A stretch of DNA of 64,000 bases from contig CBDBZO010000002.1 of NCBI GenBank assembly GCA_965213595.1, positions 558,001 through 622,000 of the forward strand, in the 5' to 3' direction. Below are positions 52,680 to 64,000 of this stretch, piece after piece. The notes below the pieces were generated by a model, which ran no database searches, had not been told where the DNA came from, and saw only the letters and a program-made list of their open reading frames with translations. Origin of the DNA: JBCCFC01 sp965213595. Lineage in GTDB: Bacteria > Chloroflexota > Anaerolineae > Caldilineales > Caldilineaceae. The stretch's first letter is position 1, and the number at the start of each line of letters is the position of its first letter. The position numbers and the translations under genes are program-made.

Positions 52680-52773
52680 CGGACGTGCCCGCTCGCCGCT
52701 GGTCACCGCCCGGAGATTGGCTCCACCCAGATACGCCCCCAATTTTAGAGATAGCCCGCCAAAAAATCGCGAC

Positions 52774-52802
52774 TTGACAGCCCCCTGTCCAGCGTGTAAG
52801 AT
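52774..52802 (+). promoter_or_regulatory. Promoter of the peptide-type ABC operon
   Basis: TTGACA (52774-52779) and TAAGAT (52797-52802) are 17 bases apart, followed by a leader of about 145 nt before ATG 52954. The leader is pyrimidine-rich with no clear riboswitch. Confidence 0.75.
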
Positions 52803-52953
52803 GCGCCCACACCAACTGCTCGAATCTTCCGTTTAATTTATCCCTTTCTTCCGCGGACAACAGGCGTCGTCTTGCTCCCTCGCACGCCGTCTGTTCCCCT
52901 ATATCTCGCGTTTTACCAATCACCCATCATATTTACCAAAGGAGACTCAATCT

Positions 52954-54807
<1,854 letters not shown>

Positions 54808-54834
54808 GGAGTGGTTAGCTAAGAAGTGAGTGGT

Positions 54835-54900
54835 GAGTAGTGGTTAGTGAGTAGGTAGGCAACTACCCTCTAGCCACTACTCACTGCCCACTAGGCACTA
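54835..54900. repeat. Imperfect inverted repeat of GTTAGTGAGTAG words
   Basis: AGTGGTTAGTGAGTAGGTAG and CTACTCACTGCCCACT words face each other between the binding-protein gene and first permease gene. They may form a stem that tunes expression within the operon. Related words lie at 45062-45160. Confidence 0.7.
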
Positions 54901-54917
54901 GATTTAGAAGGACAACA

Positions 54918-55931
54918 ATGGGTGGACTCACCGTAGGCTATGTGGCGCGGCGGCTGGGCATGTGGCTTTTGACCGTCTGGCTGGGGTCGACGATTATCTT
55001 CTTTGTGCCACGCCTGGCGCCGGGCGACCCCGTGGCGTCGATGGTGAGCCGCATGGCAGCGCAGGGCAGCTTTATCGAAAATTCGGCCTCGCTTATCGAA
55101 GCGTGGCGCGAGCGCTTTGGGCTGGATCAGCCGCTCCATATTCAATATTGGAATTACATTGTCAATCTGCTGCAGTTTGATCTCGGCTACTCGCTGGCCT
55201 CCTTCCCTAGTCGCGTCAACGAAATGGTGCTCGATGCCATGCCGTGGACGATTGGTCTGTTGCTGATTGCGACCATCATTTCGTTCTTTGTTGGCAACCT
55301 AATCGGTGCGCTGATGGCATGGCGCACAACGCCCGGCTGGCTGCGCTCGATCCTACCGCTGACCCTCACCTTTACCTCCATCCCCTTTTTTATGCTCGGC
55401 ATTCTGCTGATCTATCTCTTTGCCTTGGGGTTGGAGTGGTTTCCCACTTCAGGCGGCTACAACACCCGCGGCGTGACGCAGGGCTGGAATTGGGAATTTA
55501 TTCAGAGCATTATCCACCACGGCACGCTGCCCGCCGTCTCCATTGTCGTCACCTCAATGGGCTTTTGGGCGCTGGGAATGCGCGGCATGATGATCACCAC
55601 CGATGGCGAAGATTACATGATTTTGGGCGAGGCCAAGGGGCTGAAGCCCAGCCGACTATTTTGGCTGTACGGCATCCGCAATTCGATTTTGCCGCAGATT
55701 ACAGCGCTGGCGCTGAGCATTGGCCTGATTGCGGGCGGCTCGACGCTGGTGGAGTATATTTTCTCCTACCCCGGCGTGGGCTATCTGCTCTACATCGGCA
55801 TTGTCAACAGCGACTACACGTTGATTCAGGGGATTGTCTTTATTCTCATTCTGGGTACGGCCACTGCCGTCTTTATTCTGGATCTGCTGCTTCCCCTCTT
55901 TGACCCACGAATTACCTATGGGAAAGGATAA
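54918..55931 (+). CDS. Peptide-type ABC importer permease 1 (DppB-like)
   Basis: 337 residues with AGAAGGA upstream. Six TM helices; the ATPase-contact loop is MILGEAKGLKPSRLFWLYGI, and the ending GSTLVEYIFSYPGVGYLLY is typical. It forms the channel with the next gene product. It starts 110 bp after the binding-protein gene across an inverted repeat. Confidence 0.92.
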   Translation: MGGLTVGYVARRLGMWLLTVWLGSTIIFFVPRLAPGDPVASMVSRMAAQGSFIENSASLIEAWRERFGLDQPLHIQYWNYIVNLLQFDLGYSLASFPSRVNEMVLDAMPWTIGLLLIATIISFFVGNLIGALMAWRTTPGWLRSILPLTLTFTSIPFFMLGILLIYLFALGLEWFPTSGGYNTRGVTQGWNWEFIQSIIHHGTLPAVSIVVTSMGFWALGMRGMMITTDGEDYMILGEAKGLKPSRLFWLYGIRNSILPQITALALSIGLIAGGSTLVEYIFSYPGVGYLLYIGIVNSDYTLIQGIVFILILGTATAVFILDLLLPLFDPRITYGKG

Positions 55932-55937
55932 CGCGTC

Positions 55938-57100
<1,163 letters not shown>

Positions 57101-57104
<4 letters not shown>

Positions 57105-58111
57105 ACGCTGTCCTATCACACGAAATGCAATCTGCCCCAGCCAGCGACCGCACCGTCGTTCTTGATGTCAACGATCTCAAGGTCTACTACGCCACCCCCA
57201 CCGGTGACGTGCGCGCCGTGGACGGCGTAAATCTCCAGGTCTACCAGGGGGAGATCGTCGGCCTCGTCGGTGAATCCGGCTGCGGCAAAACGACCACCGC
57301 CATGGCGATTTTGTGCATGGTGCAGCCACCCGGCCGCATTGTGGATGGCGAGATTCTGGTGGACGACATCAACGTCGCAGAGTTGAACGACAGCGATTTA
57401 CGGCGCGTGCGCTGGACAAAGCTGGCGCTGATCCCGCAGGGCGCAATGAACTCGCTCAATCCAATTATGCGCGTCAAGGATCAGCTGGCCGATGCGATTG
57501 AGACGCACGAAGGCAAGCAGCCGCGCGGCGAGCTCAAGGAGCGGCTGCTCAAGCTGCTGGTGGATGTGGGGTTGCCGTCGCGCGTCTACAACATGTATCC
57601 CCACGAGCTGAGCGGCGGCATGAAGCAGCGCGTCTGCATCGCCATGGCGATTGCGCTCAACCCGCCGCTAATCATCGCCGATGAGCCGACGAGCGCGCTC
57701 GACGTGGTCGTGCAGCGCAAGGTGGGCGAGACGCTGCTGGACGTCAAGGAGCGGCTGGGCGTTTCGATGATCATCATCGGCCACGACATGGGGCTGATGG
57801 CACAGCTCGTCGACCGCATTGCGGTGATGTACGCGGGCCACATGGCGGAGATTGCGCCCGTGCGCAGCCTCTTTGCCGAGCCGCTCCATCCCTACACGCA
57901 GCTGCTGATCGAGTCCATCCCCTCGATCAAAGAGCGCAAGCCGCTCAAGCTCACAGAAGGCATCACCCACGATTTGCGCAACCCACCGCCCGGCTGCATC
58001 TTCCAGTTCCGCTGCCCGGAGGTCCACGACAAGTGCCGCCACGTCGACCCGCCCTTGCTGGAGGTGAAGCCGGATCACCAGGTGGCGTGTCACCTTTACT
58101 ATGACGTATAA
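57101..58111 (+). CDS. Peptide-type ABC importer ATPase 1 (DppD-like)
   Basis: 336 residues. Walker A GESGCGKTT, signature LSGGMKQR, Walker B LIIADEPTSALD, and the C-terminal oligopeptide-transporter domain (PPGCIFQFRCPEVHDKC) with its Cys residues, which bind an iron-sulfur cluster in some members. It powers the importer with the second ATPase at 58591. Start ATG overlaps the permease stop (ATGA). Confidence 0.93.
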
Positions 58112-58118
58112 TGTTGGC

Positions 58119-58373
58119 ATGAACAACTCAATTTATAAAATTCGACTTGACCTGGAACTTAATGAGGGTAGCGATGTCTACACCGTTACCAGCCCCGATG
58201 TGCCTGGCTTGGTAACGGAAGGCAGCTCGCCCGATGAAATCAACCGGAACGTGCAAGAGGCACTGGCCGGTCTGTTTGAAGTGTGGGAAGATCTGAATAT
58301 GGAGATTCCGGAAGCTTTGCGGCGCGCTCGCGCTGAAACACCCAGGTCACTTGAAATACTGGTGACGGCGTGA
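58119..58373 (+). CDS. hicB: HicB-type antitoxin
   Basis: 84 residues from ATG 58119; ATG 58101 overlapping the ATPase stop is possible. YTVTSPDVPGLVTEGSSPDE and EALAGLFEVWEDL are the HicB core that blocks HicA. No clear DNA-binding domain is seen, so autoregulation might rely on the HicA complex. It is the first gene of a module inside a transporter operon. Confidence 0.82.
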   Translation: MNNSIYKIRLDLELNEGSDVYTVTSPDVPGLVTEGSSPDEINRNVQEALAGLFEVWEDLNMEIPEALRRARAETPRSLEILVTA

Positions 58374-58582
58374 AGTACCGAGAACTCACCAAACGATTGC
58401 GCAAGCTCGGCTGCGAGGAGCTGCGTCAGGCAAAAGGAAGCCACCGCTTCTGGCAGAACCCGTCGACGAATCAAGTCACATCGATCCCTGATCACGGCTC
58501 CAAAGATTTAGCGCCCGGCACAGTGCGCGCCATCATTCGCCAGCTTGGCATCTCCCGCCAAGATTTTGGCTCAATCAACTAA
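58370..58582 (+). CDS. hicA: HicA-type mRNA interferase toxin
   Basis: 70 residues from GTG 58370, overlapping the hicB stop by four bases. KLGCEELRQAKGSHRFWQN shows the double-stranded RNA-binding-like fold with catalytic His 25. The tail VRAIIRQLGISRQDF completes the family pattern. HicA cleaves mRNA when HicB is lost. Order hicB-hicA is the reverse of the classical hicAB. The next gene begins nine bases later. Confidence 0.85.
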   Translation: MKYRELTKRLRKLGCEELRQAKGSHRFWQNPSTNQVTSIPDHGSKDLAPGTVRAIIRQLGISRQDFGSIN

Positions 58583-58590
58583 AACCATCG

Positions 58591-59640
58591 ATGGCCCAAC
58601 CATTATTAGATATTCGCAACGCCACCAAAATTTACGGCGGCGGCTTCCTCAGCGGCGGCCCGCAGACGGTTGCCCTGCAGGACCTAAACCTCACCATTCA
58701 GGAAAAGCCCGCGACCATCACCACGATCGCGGGCGAGAGCGGCAGCGGCAAGACGACGCTCGCCAACGTGGTGCTGGGCTTTACCCAGTTGACCTCCGGA
58801 CAGATTTTGTTTCGGGGCAACGACGTCGCCGCCATGAATCGCAGCCAGAAGATGGAGTATCGGCGCGAGGTGCAGGCCGTCTTTCAGGACCCCTACGCCG
58901 TCTACAACCCCTTCTACCGCGTCAAGCACATCTTTGACATGGTGCTCAACAACTTCAAGATGGCCAAGGGCCGGGCCGACAAGCGCGAGATGATCGAGGA
59001 CGCGCTCAACGTGGTGGGCATGCGCGGCGAGGAGGTGCTCGAAAAGTACCCGCACCAGCTCTCCGGCGGCCAGCGCCAGCGCATGATGGTCGCGCGCGCC
59101 TTTTTGCTCAAGCCGCGCCTGATCGTCGCCGATGAACCGGTCTCGATGGTCGACGCTTCGCTGCGCGCCATGATCCTGGACATCATGCTGCGCCTGCGCG
59201 ACGACTACGGCATCTCCTTTCTCTACATCACCCACGACCTGAGCACGGCCTACCAGATCGGCGACCAGATTTACATGCTCTACCAGGGCACAACCGCCGA
59301 ACGCGGCGACACGATGAGCGTCATCGAGAATCCCAAGCACCCCTACGTGCAGCTGCTCATCAACTCCATCCCCGTGCCCGATCCGGACGTGCGCTGGGGC
59401 GACGAAGAGGCCACCCAGCTCGATGACGAAGAGATGCGCGTCAGCGCCGAGAGCGGCTGTCGCTTCTACCCGCGCTGCCCCCACCGCATGGCGCAGTGCC
59501 TGGAAAAGCATCCGCCGCTCTACGCCATCGACGGCAACGTGCAGCCGGAGGGCCACCACGCCGCCTGCTATCTGTACGACGAACAGCCCGTCGTCGGCCA
59601 AGAGCAGCTGGTGGATGAGCCCCAAGCCGTGCCCGCCTAG
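58591..59640 (+). CDS. Peptide-type ABC importer ATPase 2 (DppF-like)
   Basis: 349 residues. Walker A GESGSGKTT, signature LSGGQRQR, Walker B LIVADEPVSMVD and the C-terminal domain (ESGCRFYPRCPHRMAQC). It pairs with the product of 57101-58111. hicBA separates the two ATPase genes, which normally lie next to each other. Confidence 0.93.
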   Translation: MAQPLLDIRNATKIYGGGFLSGGPQTVALQDLNLTIQEKPATITTIAGESGSGKTTLANVVLGFTQLTSGQILFRGNDVAAMNRSQKMEYRREVQAVFQDPYAVYNPFYRVKHIFDMVLNNFKMAKGRADKREMIEDALNVVGMRGEEVLEKYPHQLSGGQRQRMMVARAFLLKPRLIVADEPVSMVDASLRAMILDIMLRLRDDYGISFLYITHDLSTAYQIGDQIYMLYQGTTAERGDTMSVIENPKHPYVQLLINSIPVPDPDVRWGDEEATQLDDEEMRVSAESGCRFYPRCPHRMAQCLEKHPPLYAIDGNVQPEGHHAACYLYDEQPVVGQEQLVDEPQAVPA

Positions 59641-59673
59641 ACCACGACGCTACGGGCAAGCCAGCAGATTTTT

Positions 59674-59752
59674 AACCACCAAGGCACGAAGACGCAAAGA
59701 AGAAAACAGCCTTAGTGCCTTAGTGCCTTAGTGCCTTAATGTCTTCGTGGTT
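59674..59752. repeat. Inverted repeat with internal CTTAGTGC tandem repeat
   Basis: AACCACCAAGGCACGAAGAC at the left faces GTCTTCGTGGTT at the right. Inside, CCTTAGTG occurs three times in a row. It separates the transporter operon from the pentapeptide gene. Confidence 0.85.
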
Positions 59753-59818
59753 GAAGCTGTTTGGATTTGCGCCGTCTTGCCCCAGCCGCTTTGCTTGTAG
59801 TGACTCCCTAACCCCTCC

Positions 59819-61162
59819 ATGCCCCACCTCGACCGCGAGCAGCGCGCCACGCTCTGGATCATCCTGGCCGTTGGCGTGCCCGTGCTGCTGCTGACGCTCT
59901 ACCTGGCGTGGGCGCTCTACCTGCGCGATGCGCTCTCGCCCTGTCCGCCGAGCTGTGTGCAGATCGAGGCCGTCGATCTCGACTTTGCGCGCCGCAACTA
60001 CAGCCGTGCCGACTTTGAGGAAGCGCGGCTGGCCAAAGCCACGCTCGCCAACCGCGACTTTAGCGAAGCCAACTTCTACTTTGCCAACCTGCGCGACGCC
60101 GACCTCACCGACGCCGACTTGCGCCGGGCCACCTTCACCGGCACCGACCTGCAAAACGCCACCCTCCTGCGCGCCAATCTGCGCGACGCCGATCTCGACG
60201 GCGCTCGCCTCGACAACGCCAATCTCCAGAATGCCGATCTGCGCGGTGCCAACGCCCGCACCGCCACCCTTGCCCACGCCAACCTCAGCGGCGTGCAGAT
60301 CGACGAGTCGACCGTGCTTGCCGATAAGTGGCGCACCGTCTGGCAAATTCTCAACCAGCCAGCGCCTGCTCGCGCGCTCGTCGGCCTCGATCTCAGCCAG
60401 GCCAATTTACGGGGCGCCGATCTGCGCGACGCCGATCTCACGCGCGCCAATTTGTTCGACGCCGACCTGCGCGGCGCCGACCTCACCGGCGCGAAGCTGG
60501 CGTTCGCCAGCCTCCACCAAGCGCAGCTCGACGACGCCACCGCGCTCGACAACAAGTGGCGACGCGTCTGGCAGCTCGTTAACGACGCCCAGCCCAACCG
60601 CAGCCTGCCCGGCATCGATCTCATACGCGCCAATCTGCGCGGCGTCCGCCTCCTGCGCGCCACCCTCACCAACGCCACGCTGGACGACGCCCTGCTGGTC
60701 GACGCCGACCTCAGCGGCGCAACCCTTGACGGCGCGTCGCTCCAGAATGTTGACTTAACCGAGGCCGTGCTGCGCGAAACGAGCTGGGCCGGCAGCGACC
60801 TGCGCGGCGCCACCCTCAGCGGCGTCGACCTGAGCTGGGCCGATTTGCGCGGCATGGAAATTGACGAATCGACCGCGCTGCCGAGCAAGTGGCGGCGCGT
60901 GTGGGCGCTTGTTAACGAGGGCGGGGCGGGCGGCGACTTTGCCGGTCGCAATTTGGCGCGGGCCGATCTGCGTGGCGCTGATCTGGTCGGTGCCAATCTG
61001 GCCGGGGCGGATTTGCAGGGGAGCTATCTGCAGAATGCAGACTTGCGCAACGCTGATCTCACCGGGGCGGATTTGCGCAATGCAGACTTGCGCGGCGCGA
61101 ATTTATACGGCACAATTCTCACCGGCGCCCGGCTTGGTGGAGCGCAGCAGGACGAACCCTAA
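59819..61162 (+). CDS. Membrane-anchored pentapeptide-repeat protein with three KWRxVW inserts
   Basis: 447 residues. One TM helix (about 12-32) precedes roughly 60 pentapeptide units of the A(D/N)Lxx type, which build a right-handed beta-helix. The helix is interrupted three times by (I/L)D(E/D)(S/A)T-L-x-KWR-VW-(I/V)N segments near residues 160-180, 240-260 and 350-370. The inserts are similar in sequence and spacing, so they look like repeated sites, not random loops. Function is unknown; other such proteins shield DNA gyrase or bind proteins. Confidence 0.88.
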   Translation: MPHLDREQRATLWIILAVGVPVLLLTLYLAWALYLRDALSPCPPSCVQIEAVDLDFARRNYSRADFEEARLAKATLANRDFSEANFYFANLRDADLTDADLRRATFTGTDLQNATLLRANLRDADLDGARLDNANLQNADLRGANARTATLAHANLSGVQIDESTVLADKWRTVWQILNQPAPARALVGLDLSQANLRGADLRDADLTRANLFDADLRGADLTGAKLAFASLHQAQLDDATALDNKWRRVWQLVNDAQPNRSLPGIDLIRANLRGVRLLRATLTNATLDDALLVDADLSGATLDGASLQNVDLTEAVLRETSWAGSDLRGATLSGVDLSWADLRGMEIDESTALPSKWRRVWALVNEGGAGGDFAGRNLARADLRGADLVGANLAGADLQGSYLQNADLRNADLTGADLRNADLRGANLYGTILTGARLGGAQQDEP

Positions 61163-61248
61163 CGACCGCAGTCGTTGCTCAGCGCGCCGGGCAAACGACG
61201 CCGTGCACCAAAAAATTCTACAGCCCAAGATCGAAATCTCTCCGCTCC

Positions 61249-62199
61249 ATGACCGTCCTTTACGCCGTCATCCCGATTATTCTAAATGCGGCGGTTGGGT
61301 TTGCCGTCGCGCGGCGCAAAATCTTTGATCCAGCCTTTCTCAGCGCCTTTTCACGTCTCACATTTCGTTACTTCATTCCTTGCTTGCTCTTCGCCAGTGT
61401 CGTACGCACGGATTTGGGCGGCTTGGCGCGCGTGCGGCTCTTCTGGCTGGCTTACTTTCTACCCGCCACCCTCGTCTTTTTGACAATGCGTCTGCGCGCC
61501 TCGCCTTCGATGTCGCTGGCCGTTGTTTACTCCAATACCGTGCTGATTGGCATTCCGCTCGTGCTGAACACCTTTGGCGAAGCGGGCACGGGCGTCACGC
61601 TGACGGTCGTCTCGCTCAACGGGCTGACGCTCTTTACCCTGGTTGCGCTCACCGGCGTACCCGCTGGCGCAACGGCGGAGCACACGGGGCAGCACACGGG
61701 TCAACACTCCATCGCCAGCCGACTCAGCCTCATCCTCGGCACGCTTAGAAATCCCATCATCATTGCACTGCTTCTAGGCGCCATCTTTAACCTGCTAACC
61801 ATCCCGATCTTCGAGCCGCTGCTGGAAACCATTGCGCTGGCCGGGCGTGCGGCGCTGCCCTGTGCGCTCCTGGTGCTGGGCGCTTCGCTGGCCGATGTCA
61901 ACACCGGATCGGTGGCGCGAGATCGCGGGCCGGTGGCGCTGATCTGCGTGCTCAAGCTCTTTCTCATGCCCGCGCTGGTGCTTGTGGCGGCCAGGCAGAT
62001 TTTGCGGCTGGATGCGTCGACCGTCTCCGTGCTCGTCACGCTGGCGGCTTGCCCATCCGGCATCAACGTGTTGCCCTTTGCGCAACAGAGCGAGCGCGAG
62101 CTGCGCATCGCCAGCGCCGCCATCTTTGTCTCGACCCTTCTCTCAATGGTCACCCTGCCCAGTTGGCTTTATGTGGTGACGCGGCTGGTCGGTGCTTGA
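61249..62199 (+). CDS. AEC-family permease, second copy
   Basis: 316 residues with about ten TM helices. VVYSNTVLIGIPLVLNTFGE and LVTLAACPSGINVLPFAQQ match the motifs of AEC transporters. A His/Gln/Gly loop (HTGQHTGQHS) near the middle is low-complexity. It probably moves small organic anions across the membrane. The similar gene at 6025-6981 is much diverged. Confidence 0.85.
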   Translation: MTVLYAVIPIILNAAVGFAVARRKIFDPAFLSAFSRLTFRYFIPCLLFASVVRTDLGGLARVRLFWLAYFLPATLVFLTMRLRASPSMSLAVVYSNTVLIGIPLVLNTFGEAGTGVTLTVVSLNGLTLFTLVALTGVPAGATAEHTGQHTGQHSIASRLSLILGTLRNPIIIALLLGAIFNLLTIPIFEPLLETIALAGRAALPCALLVLGASLADVNTGSVARDRGPVALICVLKLFLMPALVLVAARQILRLDASTVSVLVTLAACPSGINVLPFAQQSERELRIASAAIFVSTLLSMVTLPSWLYVVTRLVGA

Positions 62200-62224
62200 G
62201 CGGGCAGGTATGGCTGCAGCAAGC

Positions 62225-62324
62225 AGATTTAACGCGGAGAGCGCAGAGAGCAGAAGAGGAATGGGTAGCCCGCTCTGCTCTCTGCGCTCTCCGCGTGAGT
62301 TCTCCGCGTCTCCGCGTTAAATCT
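62225..62324. repeat. Nested inverted repeat, AGATTTAACGCGGAGA ends
   Basis: The 16-bp outer arms are exact complements. Inside, CGCGGAGAGCGCAGAGAGCAGA pairs with TCTGCTCTCTGCGCTCTCCGCG. It belongs to the family of 1264-1401 and lies between the AEC and Gfo/Idh/MocA genes. Confidence 0.88.
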
Positions 62325-62374
62325 TCTCAGCAAAACTTCAAATCAGTTCACATCCAGGAAGGAAATTTCCCACT

Positions 62375-63607
62375 ATGACCATTCAACTCGCCTTGATCGG
62401 CTGCGGCGGCATTGCCAAGCGCCACGTCAACGTCATCCGCGATTTGCACGAGCGCGGGCGCGGCGACTTTGCCATCAGCGCCGTTTGCGACGCCAACGAG
62501 GACAACGCACGCGAAATTGCGGCGCTGATTCAAGCGCAGCTGGGCAACCAACCCACCGTTTACGCCGACTACCGCGAGCTGATCGAGCGCGAAACCCTCG
62601 ACGGCGTCGACATTTTGCTGCCGCACGGGCTGCACCACTCCGCCGCCATCGACTGCATGGAGGCCGGGCTGCACGTGCTCTGCGAGAAGCCGATGGGCGT
62701 CTCAATTGCGGCCTGTCGACTGATGGAGGCCGCCGCCGAGCGCACGGGTCGCATTCTCTCGATTGCCGTGCCCTACCGCCGCACGCCGGGCCAGCGCACC
62801 GTGCACTGGGTGCTCAATCAATCGGGGCTGCTTGGCACGCCGCTCACCTTTGCCCACCGCTACGCCCGCGCCCAGGGCTTGCTCACCACGACGCAAGGGC
62901 CGCTGCCGCCGCGCATGGTCTGGCGGCGCAACAAGCTGATGTCCGGCGGCGGCCCCGTGCTGGACAGCGGCTACCACTACTGCGACAGCATGTACTACTT
63001 CTTTGGCCCCGTCGAGAAGGTCTACGCCGAGCTGCGCGCGCTGGAGGAGGGTCAATCGCTCAGCTTTGAGGATGCGCCGGAGAACGCCGTCTTTGTGACC
63101 TTTACCTTCAAAAGCGGCGTGGTCGGCTCGTGGTCGTGGAATTTGGCGGCGGCGGGGGAAACCGAGCGCAGCGTGGTCTTCTACGGCAGCGAGGGCGCCC
63201 TGCGCGATACGACCGAGAACCCTTTCGCCATCTTTCACCTCTTCGAGCGCCGCCCCGGCGAGCGCGAAACCGGCGAGCTGGTGCGGCTGGATGGGAAAGA
63301 GTACTCGCTCGCCGAGTTGGAAACGATGCACGAGGAGTCGCTGAGCGAGGCCGAGCGCGAGCGGCTCTACCCCGGCGGCGCGACCGACGGTTTTGCCGTG
63401 GAAATTTGGGAATTTGTCGAAGCCGTGCGCGGCAACCGCGAGCGCGTCGAGGTCGACGCCGAGGAGGGTCTGCGTTCGCTGGCCACGGGCGAAGCGATTT
63501 ACGAATCGGCGCTTACGGGCGAGGTGATTTACGTGGACGACGTGATTTCAGGAAAGCGGCGCGCCTATCAAGCGCCGATTGATGAGCACTGGGGGCTGGC
63601 CGGGTAG
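62375..63607 (+). CDS. Gfo/Idh/MocA-family oxidoreductase
   Basis: 410 residues. LIGCGGIAKRHVNVIRDL is the N-terminal Rossmann motif; GLHVLCEKPMGVS holds the catalytic Lys of the EKP motif. DSGYHYCDSMYYFFG is typical of the C-terminal half. The enzyme oxidises or isomerises a sugar or cyclitol using NAD(P). The substrate is not clear. Confidence 0.9.
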   Translation: MTIQLALIGCGGIAKRHVNVIRDLHERGRGDFAISAVCDANEDNAREIAALIQAQLGNQPTVYADYRELIERETLDGVDILLPHGLHHSAAIDCMEAGLHVLCEKPMGVSIAACRLMEAAAERTGRILSIAVPYRRTPGQRTVHWVLNQSGLLGTPLTFAHRYARAQGLLTTTQGPLPPRMVWRRNKLMSGGGPVLDSGYHYCDSMYYFFGPVEKVYAELRALEEGQSLSFEDAPENAVFVTFTFKSGVVGSWSWNLAAAGETERSVVFYGSEGALRDTTENPFAIFHLFERRPGERETGELVRLDGKEYSLAELETMHEESLSEAERERLYPGGATDGFAVEIWEFVEAVRGNRERVEVDAEEGLRSLATGEAIYESALTGEVIYVDDVISGKRRAYQAPIDEHWGLAG

Positions 63608-63615
63608 CGCCCTGC

Positions 63616-64000
63616 TCACTCAGCGCCCTGCTCGTCGCCCGTCATCAGGCGATAGAGCATCTCCAAATCGTCGTCGTTGTAGAAGTGGACGACGAGGCGC
63701 CCGCTGCCGTTCTTGTTGCGGTTGAGATTGACGCGCGTGCCCAACGCCGCGCGGAAGCGATCCTCTACCTGGGCAAAGTGCGTTTGCAGCGGGTCCGGCT
63801 CTTCGGCTTCGTCCGCCGCCTGGGGGCGGCCGCTCAGCTCCACCATGCGCTTGACGAGCACCTCCGTCTGTCGCACGTTGAGTTCGCGCGCGAGGATTTC
63901 ATCCAGGGCGGCGCTCATCAGCTCTTCTTTGGGCAGCCCCAGCAGCGCACGCGCGTGGCCGCCGGAAATCTGTTGATCGAGCAGGGCCTGCTGCACGCCA
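63616..64000 (-). CDS. parB: Chromosome-partitioning protein ParB, C-terminal part (5' partial)
   Basis: About 128 residues to the window edge; the N-terminal nucleotide-binding and HTH parts lie beyond it. ISGGHARALLGL ends the helix-turn-helix domain, and HFAQVEDRFRAALGTRVNLN and GRLVVHFYNDDDLEMLYRLM form the dimerisation domain. ParB binds parS near the origin and loads condensin. It ends eight bases past the Gfo/Idh/MocA stop, convergent to it. parA would be expected downstream but is not present. Confidence 0.9.
   Translation of the reverse strand, partial: GVQQALLDQQISGGHARALLGLPKEELMSAALDEILARELNVRQTEVLVKRMVELSGRPQAADEAEEPDPLQTHFAQVEDRFRAALGTRVNLNRNKNGSGRLVVHFYNDDDLEMLYRLMTGDEQGAE

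Overview
The window is a high-GC bacterial chromosome segment. The best guess is a member of the Chloroflexota. That rests on an isopentenyl phosphate kinase gene (an alternative-mevalonate enzyme known from archaea and some Chloroflexota), many LysM/PA14/DNRLRE surface proteins, an XPB-N-like helicase-associated protein, and dense short palindromic repeat families between genes. The taxon is an inference; no rRNA gene is present. A partial parB at the right edge is compatible with proximity to the chromosome origin.

Layout. 1-1253: C-terminal part of an ABC exporter (+). 1441-16333: an almost unbroken minus-strand run: small membrane protein, GT39-type glycosyltransferase, FecR-like protein, TPR protein, AEC permease, HEAT-repeat protein, zinc-ribbon/LysM membrane protein, RseP-type site-2 protease, isopentenyl phosphate kinase overlapping selA, and a sarcosine/N-methyltryptophan oxidase. 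16799-21846: two diverged copies of a small unknown protein flanking a BON-MscS channel, a C39-like peptidase, a haem-dependent N-demethylase and an ABC permease. 21959-24051: membrane-anchored Trm112-like protein, a visibly AT-richer pair (membrane phosphoribosyltransferase-like protein plus a 4-TM protein), and a broken VOC gene. 24158-29680: flavin reductase, patatin phospholipase, MttB-family methyltransferase, membrane molybdopterin oxidoreductase.

30008-41161 is a plus-strand envelope/secretome region: LysM-GerMN protein, triple-LysM protein, oxidoreductase, tandem DUF427 protein, lipoprotein, small proteins, triple PA14-SH3b protein and DNRLRE protein. 41346-51094 holds a phosphoesterase, a decayed MNT/HEPN toxin-antitoxin pair, rimO, a MerR-like coiled-coil protein, a DUF1232 protein, an XPB-N-like protein, an MlrC-type M81 peptidase, a methyltransferase, gene debris and an enolase-superfamily enzyme. 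51524-59640: tRNA-Val, an orphan adenine methyltransferase and a complete peptide-type ABC importer operon carrying a hicBA module between its two ATPase genes. 59819-64000: pentapeptide-repeat protein, AEC permease, Gfo/Idh/MocA oxidoreductase and partial parB.

The strongest unusual signal is the repeat landscape. There are loop-free or near loop-free perfect palindromes of 22-48 bp, several imperfect inverted-repeat families, a pair of MITE-like elements with TAGGTCAC ends placed exactly at gene stop codons, and a palindromic element inserted in frame inside selA. Other genes (ABC exporter, GT39 enzyme, permease) also carry apparent in-frame repeat insertions. A second candidate of interest is the AT-rich membrane PRTase-like/4-TM gene pair.
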